Position numbers and translations under genes: made by a program
DNA from: Actinomadura nitritigenes
Lineage (GTDB): Bacteria; Actinomycetota; Actinomycetes; Streptosporangiales; Streptosporangiaceae
Reading direction: 5' to 3'
Assembly: GCF_017573545.1 (NCBI RefSeq)
Contig: NZ_JAGEOK010000014.1
Location: forward strand, 124,001-188,000
DNA: 64,000 nucleotides
The notes under the pieces: model-generated
The model's database searches: none
Told to the model about the DNA's origin: nothing
The model's input: only the letters and a program-made list of their open reading frames with translations
Shown: positions 25,929 through 33,628 of the stretch, in pieces
Position numbering within the stretch: position 1 is the stretch's first letter
Layout of the letters: every line of letters begins with the position of its first letter

Positions 25929-26693
25929 ATGTCCCAGTCTCGTCCCCCGACGTCCACGGGCGGCGCGATCGCCATGGTCCTGGTGGGCGGCGCCGTCGCC
26001 ACCGGGGTCGTCACCCTGATCGCCGCGTTCGCCTCCTACCCGTCCCCGGAGATGCTGAGCTTCCGCACCTCGACGGGCTTCTACCTCTTCAACTGCGCGC
26101 TCTGCGGGCTCGTCACCGCGCTCGGGCTGCTGCTGTGCCGGCCGCGCGGCCCCCTCCCGCCGATCCTCGCCGCGGTCTCCGCGTTCGTGGCGTTCGAGGT
26201 CGGCAAGCGCATCGGCGCCACGCTGGCCCTGATGATCGGCCTGGAGCGCATGCCGGACGGCATGATGAGCGCGATCATGAAGCCGCACTTCAACAAGTAC
26301 CTCGCCTACGAGCTGCTGGCCGTGGTCATCGCAGGCGGGATCGCCGCGCTGCGGGTCGGGACGAGCGGCGGCTTCGGACCGGGCGGGCAGCGTCCGCCCG
26401 CGTGGACGGGACCGCAGCCGGCCGTCGGATACGGCCAGCCGATGCCGGGTCAGCCGATGCCGGGTCAGCCGCCCATGGCCCACCCCGGCCAGCCGCCCAT
26501 GGCGCCTCCCGGCCAGCCGTACGGCGCGCCCGCCGGGCAGCCGTCCTTCGCGCCCCCGCCCGGTGGCGCCGCCGCACCAGGCAGCCAGCCTCCGCCGCCG
26601 TCCGGCCCGCCGCTCGACGCGCCGCCGCCCGGAAGCCAGCCGCAGCCCCCCGAGGCGACTCCGGGCGGTCCCCTGGGCGGCCCTCAGGGTTGA
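25929..26693 (+). CDS. Membrane protein with Pro/Gln/Gly-rich C-terminal tail
   Basis: 254 residues. Four hydrophobic segments in the first ~140 residues are followed by a ~115-residue tail of PGQPMPGQPP-type repeats. The membrane part contains a charged loop (GLERMPDGMMSAIMKPHFNKYLAYE). I do not recognise a function. There is no clear Shine-Dalgarno before the ATG, so the mRNA may be leaderless. The motif CGATGACCGC lies 22 bp upstream and recurs before the next two genes. Confidence 0.7.
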   Translation: MSQSRPPTSTGGAIAMVLVGGAVATGVVTLIAAFASYPSPEMLSFRTSTGFYLFNCALCGLVTALGLLLCRPRGPLPPILAAVSAFVAFEVGKRIGATLALMIGLERMPDGMMSAIMKPHFNKYLAYELLAVVIAGGIAALRVGTSGGFGPGGQRPPAWTGPQPAVGYGQPMPGQPMPGQPPMAHPGQPPMAPPGQPYGAPAGQPSFAPPPGGAAAPGSQPPPPSGPPLDAPPPGSQPQPPEATPGGPLGGPQG

Positions 26694-26780
26694 CCTCCGC
26701 CGAACGGTCCAGAGGGAGCGGGCGCGGCTTCGTACTGAAGGGTGATGCTCCGCCCGCGATGACCGCATACGGTGAGGGAC

Positions 26781-26951
26781 ATGGGTAAGACAATCCTGAC
26801 CATTGTCGGCGTGGTCCTCGCGATCTGGCTGCTGATGACGGTGATCGGCGCGATCATCTCGATGCTGAAGTTCTTCTTCTTCATCGGGTTCGTCGCGGTC
26901 ATCGTCGTCCTCGCGGTGACCCTCGTGTCCAAGATGGCCCGAAGCAGGTAG
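26781..26951 (+). CDS. Small two-helix membrane protein (56 aa)
   Basis: 56 residues beginning MGKTILTIVGVVLAIWLL and ending KMARSR. Two closely spaced hydrophobic helices (about 3-25 and 28-50) are separated by a lysine. GAGGG lies 4 bp before the ATG and third codon positions are mostly G/C. Function unknown; it could be a membrane stress peptide, but that is a guess. Confidence 0.65.
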   Translation: MGKTILTIVGVVLAIWLLMTVIGAIISMLKFFFFIGFVAVIVVLAVTLVSKMARSR

Positions 26952-26970
26952 CGCTTTCCCCTTGCGGGGC

Positions 26971-27019
26971 TTCGCCGATGACCGCATGATGCCGGGACAA
27001 CCAGGCGGTCATCGGCGAA
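26971..27019. promoter_or_regulatory. 15-bp perfect inverted repeat upstream of the acyl-CoA synthetase
   Basis: TTCGCCGATGACCGC (26971-26985) and GCGGTCATCGGCGAA (27005-27019) are exact reverse complements separated by 19 nt, ending 11 bp before the GTG at 27031. It could be a split operator or an RNA hairpin close to the ribosome site. Confidence 0.6.
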
Positions 27020-27030
27020 AGGGACCTACC

Positions 27031-28587
27031 GTGCCGGGTCTGACGGAGATTCTGCGCGAGCGGGCGCTCGCGCAGCCGGACCGCGTCGCCTACATCGCGG
27101 GCGACGCGAGCCTCACCTACCGCGAGTTCGACCGGCGCGCCGACCGGGCCGCCGCCGCCCTCGCCGCCGCCGGTGTCGGGCGCGGGGACCGCGTCGCGAT
27201 CCTCGACAAGAACTCGCTCGAGTACGCCGAGCAGCTGTTCGGCGCGGCGCGGATCGGCGCCGTCCAGGTGCCCGTGAACTACCGGCTCGCCGCCGACGAG
27301 GTCGCCTACATCGTCAACAACGCGCAGGCCAAGGTCTTCATCGTCGGGCCCGAGTTCGTCCCGGTGCTGGACGCCATCGCCGGGAAGCTCGAGCACACCA
27401 CCCACACCGTCGTCATCGGCGGCGAGGGGCACGCCCACCTCGACTACGCCGCCTGGATGGACGCCGCCGACGCCGACCCGCCCGCCCACGAGGGCGCCAC
27501 GTCGGACGTCTTCGTGCAGCTCTACTCGTCGGGCACCACGGGCCTGCCCAAGGGCGTGATGCTCACCCACGACAACTTCCTCGCCGCGCTCGAGGTGACC
27601 AACGACGCCTGGGACGTCGACGACACGACCGTCCTCATGGTCGCGATGCCGATGTACCACGTGGCCGGCAACGTGCTGACGGTCTCGGTCGTCTACAACG
27701 GCATCACCGGCGTGATCAGCAGGGAGCCCGATCCGACCGAGATCGCGCGGGCGATCGAGCGGAACCGCGTCACGCACATCTTCCTCGTCCCGGTGCTGCT
27801 CCAGTTCATGCCGCTGATCCCCGAGGTGGCGGCGTGCGATCTGTCGAGCCTCGAGCTGATGCTGTACGGGGCGTCGCCGATCAGCGAGGACGTGCTGCGC
27901 GGCGCGATGCGGATGCTGCCCGGCACCGACTTCATGCAGGTGTACGGGCTGACGGAGGTCACCGGCGCGATCACGATGCTGCCCGCCGAGGACCACGACC
28001 CGGACGGCCCGAACGCGCGCCGGCTGCGCAGCGCCGGGCTGCCGAACGCGGGCTGCGAGCTGCGGATCGTCGACCCGGCGACGGGCGAGGACGTGCCGGC
28101 CGGGCAGGTCGGCGAGATCGTCTGCCGTACCGCGCAGAACATGAAGGGCTACTGGGGCATGGAGGAGGCGACGGCGTCCGCGCTGTCGGCCGACAACTGG
28201 TTCCGCACGGGCGACGCGGGCTACCTCGACGAGGACGGCTACCTCTACATCCACGACCGGGTCAAGGACATGATCATCTCTGGGGGCGAGAACATCTACC
28301 CCGCCGAGGTCGAGAACGTCCTGATGGGGCATCCCGCCGTCACCGACTGCGCGGTCATCGGCGTGCCCGACGAGCGGTGGGGCGAGACGCCCAAGGCCCT
28401 GGTGGTGCTCTCGGAGGACGTCCCCGAGCAGCAGATCATCGACTACTGCCGCGAGCGCCTCGCGCACTTCAAGTGCCCGACGTCGGTGGAGCGCCGCGAC
28501 GCGATCCCGCGCAACCCCACCGGCAAGATCCTCAAGCGGGAGCTCCGCGCCCCCTACTGGCAGGGCCGCGACCGCGGCGTCCACTGA
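27031..28587 (+). CDS. Acyl-CoA synthetase (AMP-binding, FadD family)
   Basis: 518 residues, GTG start after AAAGGGA. ANL-superfamily motifs: P-loop LYSSGTTGLPKGVMLTHDN near 164, YGLTEVTG, WFRTGDAGYLDEDGYLYIHDRVKDMI (split for length), SGGENIYPAEVE hinge and the catalytic lysine in NPTGKILKREL. It activates a carboxylic acid as acyl-AMP and thioesterifies it to CoA. Long-chain fatty acid is the usual substrate of this branch, but specificity cannot be read. It stands alone, with an inverted repeat directly upstream. Confidence 0.93.
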   Translation: MPGLTEILRERALAQPDRVAYIAGDASLTYREFDRRADRAAAALAAAGVGRGDRVAILDKNSLEYAEQLFGAARIGAVQVPVNYRLAADEVAYIVNNAQAKVFIVGPEFVPVLDAIAGKLEHTTHTVVIGGEGHAHLDYAAWMDAADADPPAHEGATSDVFVQLYSSGTTGLPKGVMLTHDNFLAALEVTNDAWDVDDTTVLMVAMPMYHVAGNVLTVSVVYNGITGVISREPDPTEIARAIERNRVTHIFLVPVLLQFMPLIPEVAACDLSSLELMLYGASPISEDVLRGAMRMLPGTDFMQVYGLTEVTGAITMLPAEDHDPDGPNARRLRSAGLPNAGCELRIVDPATGEDVPAGQVGEIVCRTAQNMKGYWGMEEATASALSADNWFRTGDAGYLDEDGYLYIHDRVKDMIISGGENIYPAEVENVLMGHPAVTDCAVIGVPDERWGETPKALVVLSEDVPEQQIIDYCRERLAHFKCPTSVERRDAIPRNPTGKILKRELRAPYWQGRDRGVH

Positions 28588-28612
28588 CCCCCACGGCCCG
28601 CCCCACCCCCGG

Positions 28613-28649
28613 CCACCGGCGCCCGCCGGCGGCCAGGGGCAGCCGGTGG
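28613..28649. terminator. Weak hairpin between acyl-CoA synthetase and nuclease-like gene
   Basis: CCACCGGC (28613-28620) and GCCGGTGG (28642-28649) can pair around a GC-rich 21-nt loop between the convergent stop codons. No T-tract; the assignment depends mainly on location. Confidence 0.3.
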
Positions 28650-28659
28650 GCGGGCGGGG

Positions 28660-29562
28660 TCAGCGGAAGCGGATCATCGCTGAGACGGGGCGGTGGTCGG
28701 ACGACTTGTCGGTGCCGGCGGGCACGGTGCACGAGACGGTGGCCGACTTGGTGATGAACAGGTAGTCGTCCTTCTCCACGGCCGTGCCCTGCCAGTTCTG
28801 CAGGGTCTTCGCGCCGGTGCGGGACGACCCCGACTGGTCGCACTCGGCGTAGGCGCGGTACAGCGGGTCGAGCGCCGCGTTCTCGGGAGGCTCGGCGAGG
28901 TCGCCGCCCGCGACGACGCGGGTGCCGGCGCCCGCCAGCGAGGCGAAGGCGCGGGCCTGCTTGCGGCGCCACTCGCCCTGCGGGTCCTCGGCGGGCGAGC
29001 TGAACTGCGTGACGCACAGGCGCGTCCGCCACGCCCCGGCCTCCCCGCACAGGGCGATGCGCCGGGCGCCGGACGGCGACGGCAGCCGCGTCTGCTGGAC
29101 GCCGTCCAGCGCGACGCGCGCGCCGAGCGCGACCCCGAGCCGCCCCTGGCCGCCCACGCAGGACGGGCCGTCCGGATACGCGGCGAACTGCCAGCTCCAC
29201 GAGGCGAACCAGGACGCCTTCTTCAGCGCCTGCACCTGCCCCGAGCAGATCTCCTGGAGGAACGCGGCGTTCGCGTGGACCTTCCGCCCGCCGACCTCGG
29301 TGACGTGCAGCTGCCCGGCGACGCGCTTGGCGAGCTCGGCGGGCCGGGAGCCGAGCGGGCAGCCGGCCTCGGGGGCGCCGCAGACGTTCCAGTCCACCGC
29401 CGTGATCGCCGCTTTGGGCGGCGGTTTGCGGACGGCGCCGTCGGCGTGCGCCGGGCCGCCGCCCGGGAGTCCGTCGATGTCGGCGCCGACGCCCGCGGCC
29501 GTGACGACGGCGGCGGCTCCGCAGACCGAGAGAAGGGGAATCAGAGCGCGGGGGGCTCGCAC
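28660..29562 (-). CDS. Secreted endonuclease/exonuclease/phosphatase-family protein
   Basis: 300 residues, GTG start. Residues 1-40 form a signal sequence. The mature domain begins ITAVDWNVCG and has FLQEIC (QE metal ligand), VVAGGDLAEPP (GD in place of the usual GDxN) and a C-terminal SSDHRPVSAMI with the catalytic SDH. This is the DNase I-like EEP fold. Six or more cysteines suggest disulfides. It may be a secreted nuclease or phosphodiesterase; substrate unknown. The GDL-for-GDxN change is a small departure from the family. Confidence 0.82.
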   Translation of the reverse strand: MRAPRALIPLLSVCGAAAVVTAAGVGADIDGLPGGGPAHADGAVRKPPPKAAITAVDWNVCGAPEAGCPLGSRPAELAKRVAGQLHVTEVGGRKVHANAAFLQEICSGQVQALKKASWFASWSWQFAAYPDGPSCVGGQGRLGVALGARVALDGVQQTRLPSPSGARRIALCGEAGAWRTRLCVTQFSSPAEDPQGEWRRKQARAFASLAGAGTRVVAGGDLAEPPENAALDPLYRAYAECDQSGSSRTGAKTLQNWQGTAVEKDDYLFITKSATVSCTVPAGTDKSSDHRPVSAMIRFR

Positions 29563-29768
29563 ACGTTCTCCATGAGGGGGGAAATCAGCGGGGATGTTGG
29601 GAGAGATCCCACCACATCACGATCTTGTCCGCCAGCAATTCGCGCTCGTTCGGTCACTGCGCGGTCGACCAATTTCGGCCGACCGCAAGCAACGACATGG
29701 TCATGAAACGACAAGTCGACAAATCACCGGGAGCCCGGCGGATCGACCGACGACCCGCCGGGCCGGCA

Positions 29769-30995
29769 TCAAGGGGACTGGAAGGTGACCTCGGGGTCGG
29801 CCGATGACGGGCCTTCGAGCAGGGGCTGCGGGGTGCCTTCGAGGTGCAGGCCGAAGAAGGCGCCGACATAGGTGCGAGTGATCTGCTCCGAGCGCTGCGG
29901 GGAGAGCGCGGTGCCGGGTCTGCCCGCCCAGGCGGAAAGGACGGGCATATCGGTGAAGGTCCCGTGGTCGGAACCGGCGACGGTCAGCCAGCGCTTCCAG
30001 CCGTCCAGGCTTCTCCACGCCTGTTCCCAGGTGGGATCGGCGCCCGGGGCCTCGTGTTCCGCGCCGAACATCAGGAAGGGGCGATGCCCAAGGCCGGTGG
30101 ACGGGACCGGCGCGTAGAAGGTGCCGTCCATGTCCACCCCCGCGCGGACCCGCCGGTCGGCGGCCATGGTCGCGGCGGCGGCGTCGCCGCCGATGGAGTG
30201 CCCGGCCATGCCGATGCGCCTGGAGTCGATCAGGTGGGCGTCGCGCCAGGCCGGGTGGTGGCCGGTCAGCCGGTCGATCACGAAGGAGATGTCCCCGGCC
30301 CGGCTCCGGGCGATGGCCGGCTGCCCGCCCGCGGGGGGCTTGTCGCAGATGGCACAGGCGAGGGTGCGTCCGTCGGGGAAGGTCGTACCGGAGTTCTCGT
30401 AGGTGTGGTCGACCAGCGCGATCACGTACCCGTGGCTGGCCAGGTCCTCGGCGAGGCCGGTGAGGGTGGCGCGCGGGAACCCGAAGCCCGGTGAGAGCAG
30501 CACCAGCGGGAAACGGCCGCCCGCCGGGCGCGCGCCGGTCCGCGCGTAGGTGCGGGTCGCGCTGAGCGCCTCGGGCGGGAATCCGGCCCCCGGAGCCTTC
30601 TCCCGCAGGAACAGCCGGGCCTCCTCCGTGGTCATGTACGCGGCGGGCCCGCCGGTCCCGGGCCGGGCGGGGTAGTACATCGACACCATGAGCTGCCGCG
30701 GGCCGGCCGACGGCACCCAGGGATCCGGTCGGCGGGTGTCGACGAGGTGGAGGACGGAGCGGCCGACCGCGTGCGGGCCGGTCGGGGGAGGCAGGACCGG
30801 GGATCCGGCAGGCCGCGCGGCGGAACGCGCGGCGCGTGCGGCGGCGACCTGCTGTGCCGGCGAAGCGCCGCAGGCCGCCGTCGCCAGCGCGACGCCCAGC
30901 AGGGCGGCGGCCGACCGTGACGCACGTGTGCGGCCGCGCAGGCCGGTCCGGACCCGGCCGACCGGCCGGGGCGCATGGGTGATCTCTGGTTTCAT
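29769..30995 (-). CDS. Exported alpha/beta hydrolase (PAF-acetylhydrolase/cutinase-like)
   Basis: 408 residues. An N-terminal basic stretch and hydrophobic core end in LATAACGAS, a degenerate lipobox, so it is probably an exported lipoprotein or secreted enzyme. The catalytic domain has PLVLLSPGFGF (oxyanion region), GHSIGG near 265-270 (nucleophile Ser) and late Asp/His (VDMDGTFY, AGSDHGTFTDMP). Length and motifs resemble platelet-activating-factor acetylhydrolase-like and dienelactone hydrolase-like esterases. The 206 bp downstream of it (29563-29768) contain no gene I can support. Confidence 0.82.
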   Translation of the reverse strand: MKPEITHAPRPVGRVRTGLRGRTRASRSAAALLGVALATAACGASPAQQVAAARAARSAARPAGSPVLPPPTGPHAVGRSVLHLVDTRRPDPWVPSAGPRQLMVSMYYPARPGTGGPAAYMTTEEARLFLREKAPGAGFPPEALSATRTYARTGARPAGGRFPLVLLSPGFGFPRATLTGLAEDLASHGYVIALVDHTYENSGTTFPDGRTLACAICDKPPAGGQPAIARSRAGDISFVIDRLTGHHPAWRDAHLIDSRRIGMAGHSIGGDAAAATMAADRRVRAGVDMDGTFYAPVPSTGLGHRPFLMFGAEHEAPGADPTWEQAWRSLDGWKRWLTVAGSDHGTFTDMPVLSAWAGRPGTALSPQRSEQITRTYVGAFFGLHLEGTPQPLLEGPSSADPEVTFQSP

Positions 30996-31109
30996 CGGTT
31001 TCCCGTTTCGTGGAAGGGCATGCGACGCCGGTGGCGCCGGAGGGCACCGGCGTCACTGGACGAGCGCGGGAGTGTGGACGCCGGATCGTGCCGATCCGGC
31101 GGGCGGGCT

Positions 31110-32126
31110 TCAGCCGATCCGGCGGCGGACCAGCCAGACGGTGGCGATGCCCAGGAGCAGGATGAGCAGCGTCATCCAGCCGGTTTCGATGAACTGGAAG
31201 GTCCAGAACCGTCCGGCGGGGTGGTAGCTCGTCACGATGGTGTAGTGCCGGGCCTGCAGCCAGTCCCTGTACGAGACGGACGGAGTTCCGTCGCTCGACG
31301 ATGGGATCTGTGCCAGGTACTTCGTGAACAGGACGTGGCTGTCGCCGGTGTTCAGCAGGTGCCCGTTGGGATCCACGTACGCCCTGCCGACCACCCAGTC
31401 ACGCGGGTTCGTCCCGCCTGCCGTGACGAGTGGCGTCATGTAGTACTTGCGAAGCTCGAAGACGAGTGCCAGGACCAGCCCGGACATGCCGAGGAAGACC
31501 CCGGCGACCGTGGCGATGCTGCGGCGGGTCAGCAGGCCGGCGAACACCCCGGCCGTGAACGCCAGCAGCGTCTGGACCGGAAAGACGACTCCCTTGAGCT
31601 CGAAGCCGAGGTAGTCGCCGAAGCCGAAACGCATGACGTGGTCCAGAGGCGCGTTGTACCAGGTGTACAGAGCCCCGTACGCCTCTGCCACCGCGGCCAG
31701 CACCGCGGCGACCAGCAGCAGTTGCGTCAGCAGCAGGCGGGTCCGTCCGGCGCCCTGGGTCCAGGCGAACCGGTAGGTGCCCGTCTCCAGCTCCCGGGCG
31801 ATCAGCGGCCCTCCGGCGATGGCGCCCAGGGCCGCGGGGAGCAGCAGGAGGAACAAGAACGGCACCTGCTGCGGGTACCAGTCGAAGAACTCCATGCGGA
31901 GGTGTTCGCAGCGGTCGCCGGTGAACGAGGTGCACTGGTTCAGCCCGAGCCGGTGATAGGTCGAGCGGGCCCGCAGGCCACCGGCCACCATCAGCACGGC
32001 GAAGCCGGCCAGCATCCCCAGCAGGGCGTAGAAGGCGGTCCGGTGCCGGCGCCACGTCACCCAAGCGGCGCCCAGCCGGGGCAGCGGGCCGCCGGGGGCC
32101 GGGGCCGCGGAATCGACCGCGGTCAT
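31110..32126 (-). CDS. ABC transporter permease, YtrA-operon type
   Basis: 338 residues with six hydrophobic segments and a large extracytoplasmic loop (ARSTYHRLGLNQCTSFTGDRC with two Cys) after the first helix. The cytoplasmic IARELETGTYRFAWTQGAGRTR block is characteristic of ABC-2-like permeases in actinobacterial GntR operons. Its ATG overlaps the ATPase stop (TGATG). The complex probably exports or responds to an envelope-active compound, as do other YtrA-controlled transporters; the cargo is unknown. Confidence 0.85.
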   Translation of the reverse strand: MTAVDSAAPAPGGPLPRLGAAWVTWRRHRTAFYALLGMLAGFAVLMVAGGLRARSTYHRLGLNQCTSFTGDRCEHLRMEFFDWYPQQVPFLFLLLLPAALGAIAGGPLIARELETGTYRFAWTQGAGRTRLLLTQLLLVAAVLAAVAEAYGALYTWYNAPLDHVMRFGFGDYLGFELKGVVFPVQTLLAFTAGVFAGLLTRRSIATVAGVFLGMSGLVLALVFELRKYYMTPLVTAGGTNPRDWVVGRAYVDPNGHLLNTGDSHVLFTKYLAQIPSSSDGTPSVSYRDWLQARHYTIVTSYHPAGRFWTFQFIETGWMTLLILLLGIATVWLVRRRIG

Positions 32127-33034
32127 CAGCACGCCACCTGTTCGCCGCGTCCGGCTCTCGGCCCGGGGAGCACCGAGGCCGACGGTTCGCGCATGTAGGC
32201 CAGTACCAGTTCCTCCAGCCCGACCGGGTGCCGCTGCCAGCCCGGCGGCGCGGCGTCCTGGTCGGTGCCGCGGACCAGCAGGTGAGCCTGCGCGGCGGCG
32301 CGCCGGTCCCGGACGACCGGGAGGTGCTCGGCGACGGCGTCGGCCCGGTCGGCCGGCCCGGTCAGGACGTGATGACCGGCCACCAGGTCCTCGGCCTCGC
32401 CCGACACCTGGATCCGCCCGCCGTGCACGACGACCACGTAGTCGCAGACCCGCTCCAGCTCCGCGACGACGTGGGAGGAGAACACCACCGAGACGCCGTC
32501 CTCCGCCACGGCCGCCAGCAACGCCGCCATGAAGTCGTGCCGGGCCACCGGGTCCAGCGCGGCCAGCGGCTCGTCCAGGATCAGCAGTTCCGGGCATTTG
32601 GCGAGGGCGAGGGTCAGCGCCACCTGGGACCGCTGGCCGCCCGACAACGCGCCGACCTTCTTCTCCAGCGGAATGCCCAGCTCCGCCAGCCGATCGCGAG
32701 CGCGCCGGTCGTCCCAGCGCCGGTTCAGGCTGCGCCCCACCCGCAGCATGTCGGCCACGGGCAGATTGCGGTAGAGCGCCGCCTCCTGGGCCACGAAGGC
32801 GACGGCGTCCAGCGCGGCGGCCGACCCCGCGGCCCTGCCGCCCGCCACCCGCACGCGTCCCGCCGTCGGCGTCGCCAGCCCGGCCGCCAGGCTCAGCAGC
32901 GTGGTCTTGCCCGCGCCGTTCGGGCCGACGAGGCCGACCACGTGCCCGGCCGGGATCGCCAGCGAGCAGTCCCGCAGCGCCCACGTACGGCCGTAGCGCT
33001 TGCCGAGCCCGGACGCCTCGATCGCGGTGCTCAT
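32126..33034 (-). CDS. ABC transporter ATP-binding protein
   Basis: 302 residues. Walker A GPNGAGKTT at 37-45, Q-loop FVAQEAALYRNL, signature LSGGQ near 134, Walker B LLILDEP, D-loop and switch His in SSHVVAELE. The ~80-residue C-terminal extension is typical of the drug/bacitracin-exporter branch. It overlaps the regulator stop in ATGA and the permease start by one base, so the three genes form one operon. Confidence 0.93.
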   Translation of the reverse strand: MSTAIEASGLGKRYGRTWALRDCSLAIPAGHVVGLVGPNGAGKTTLLSLAAGLATPTAGRVRVAGGRAAGSAAALDAVAFVAQEAALYRNLPVADMLRVGRSLNRRWDDRRARDRLAELGIPLEKKVGALSGGQRSQVALTLALAKCPELLILDEPLAALDPVARHDFMAALLAAVAEDGVSVVFSSHVVAELERVCDYVVVVHGGRIQVSGEAEDLVAGHHVLTGPADRADAVAEHLPVVRDRRAAAQAHLLVRGTDQDAAPPGWQRHPVGLEELVLAYMREPSASVLPGPRAGRGEQVAC

Positions 33035-33495
33035 GCGACCACCCCCGGGCGGCCGCCGCCTTCCTCGCCGCTCCGACCCTCCCGGCTCTGCCGCAGGTCG
33101 TGCAGCGCGGCCGTGAACACGGCGCTCATGCCGTCCTCGTCGAGGCCGGCCTCGGCCGCCGTGCGCATCCAGGCCAGCATGCTCTTGTGCAGGGCCGCCT
33201 GTTCGCGCAGTCCGACCCGGTCCAACGCGCCCTCGACGAACGTGCCGACGCCGCGCCGTCCCGCCACCAGCCCCCGGTGCTCCAGCTCCCGGTACGCCTT
33301 CAGCACCGTGTTCGGGTTGATCGCCAGCCCGGCGACGACGTCCTTGACCCGCGGAAGCTGGTCGCCCCTGCGCAGGTACCCCAGCCGCATCGCCTGCTCC
33401 ACCTGGTGCACCAGCTGGAGATAGGTCGGCACCCCCGAGCCGGGATCGAGCCGGAACTCGATCGGCGACGGCGAACCGGCTTTATCTATATCCAT
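33031..33495 (-). CDS. GntR-family regulator, YtrA subfamily
   Basis: 154 residues. The N-terminal winged helix (PTYLQLVHQVEQAMRLGYLRRGDQLP, VVAGLAINPNTVLKAYRELEHRGL) matches GntR, and the short helical C-terminal part marks the YtrA subfamily, whose members repress their own ABC-transporter operon until cell-envelope stress. First gene of a three-gene coupled operon. The ATG lies within an A/T-rich palindrome overlapping the predicted transcription start, and the transcript is probably leaderless. Confidence 0.93.
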   Translation of the reverse strand: MDIDKAGSPSPIEFRLDPGSGVPTYLQLVHQVEQAMRLGYLRRGDQLPRVKDVVAGLAINPNTVLKAYRELEHRGLVAGRRGVGTFVEGALDRVGLREQAALHKSMLAWMRTAAEAGLDEDGMSAVFTAALHDLRQSREGRSGEEGGGRPGVVA

Positions 33496-33533
33496 AGTTA
33501 TGGAGTTAAAGGGGTATTGATCGCCGCTGTCAA
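33492..33533 (-). promoter_or_regulatory. Promoter and likely GntR operator of the YtrA-type operon
   Basis: Minus strand: TTGACA (33533-33528), 17-nt spacer, TTTAAC (33510-33505). The interrupted palindrome CCATA-AC-TATGG (33503-33492) covers the expected start of transcription and the ATG itself. A/T-rich DNA here stands out sharply from the GC-rich surroundings. Autorepression by the GntR protein is inferred. Confidence 0.7.
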
Positions 33534-33628
33534 CCTCCGTGCCGGCCTGATGGGCCGATCCGGATCGGAGAGGGGCCCGGCAGGTCGCCCCGCCGGACCC
33601 CGAAACCGCATCCCGATGGACGCGGCGG

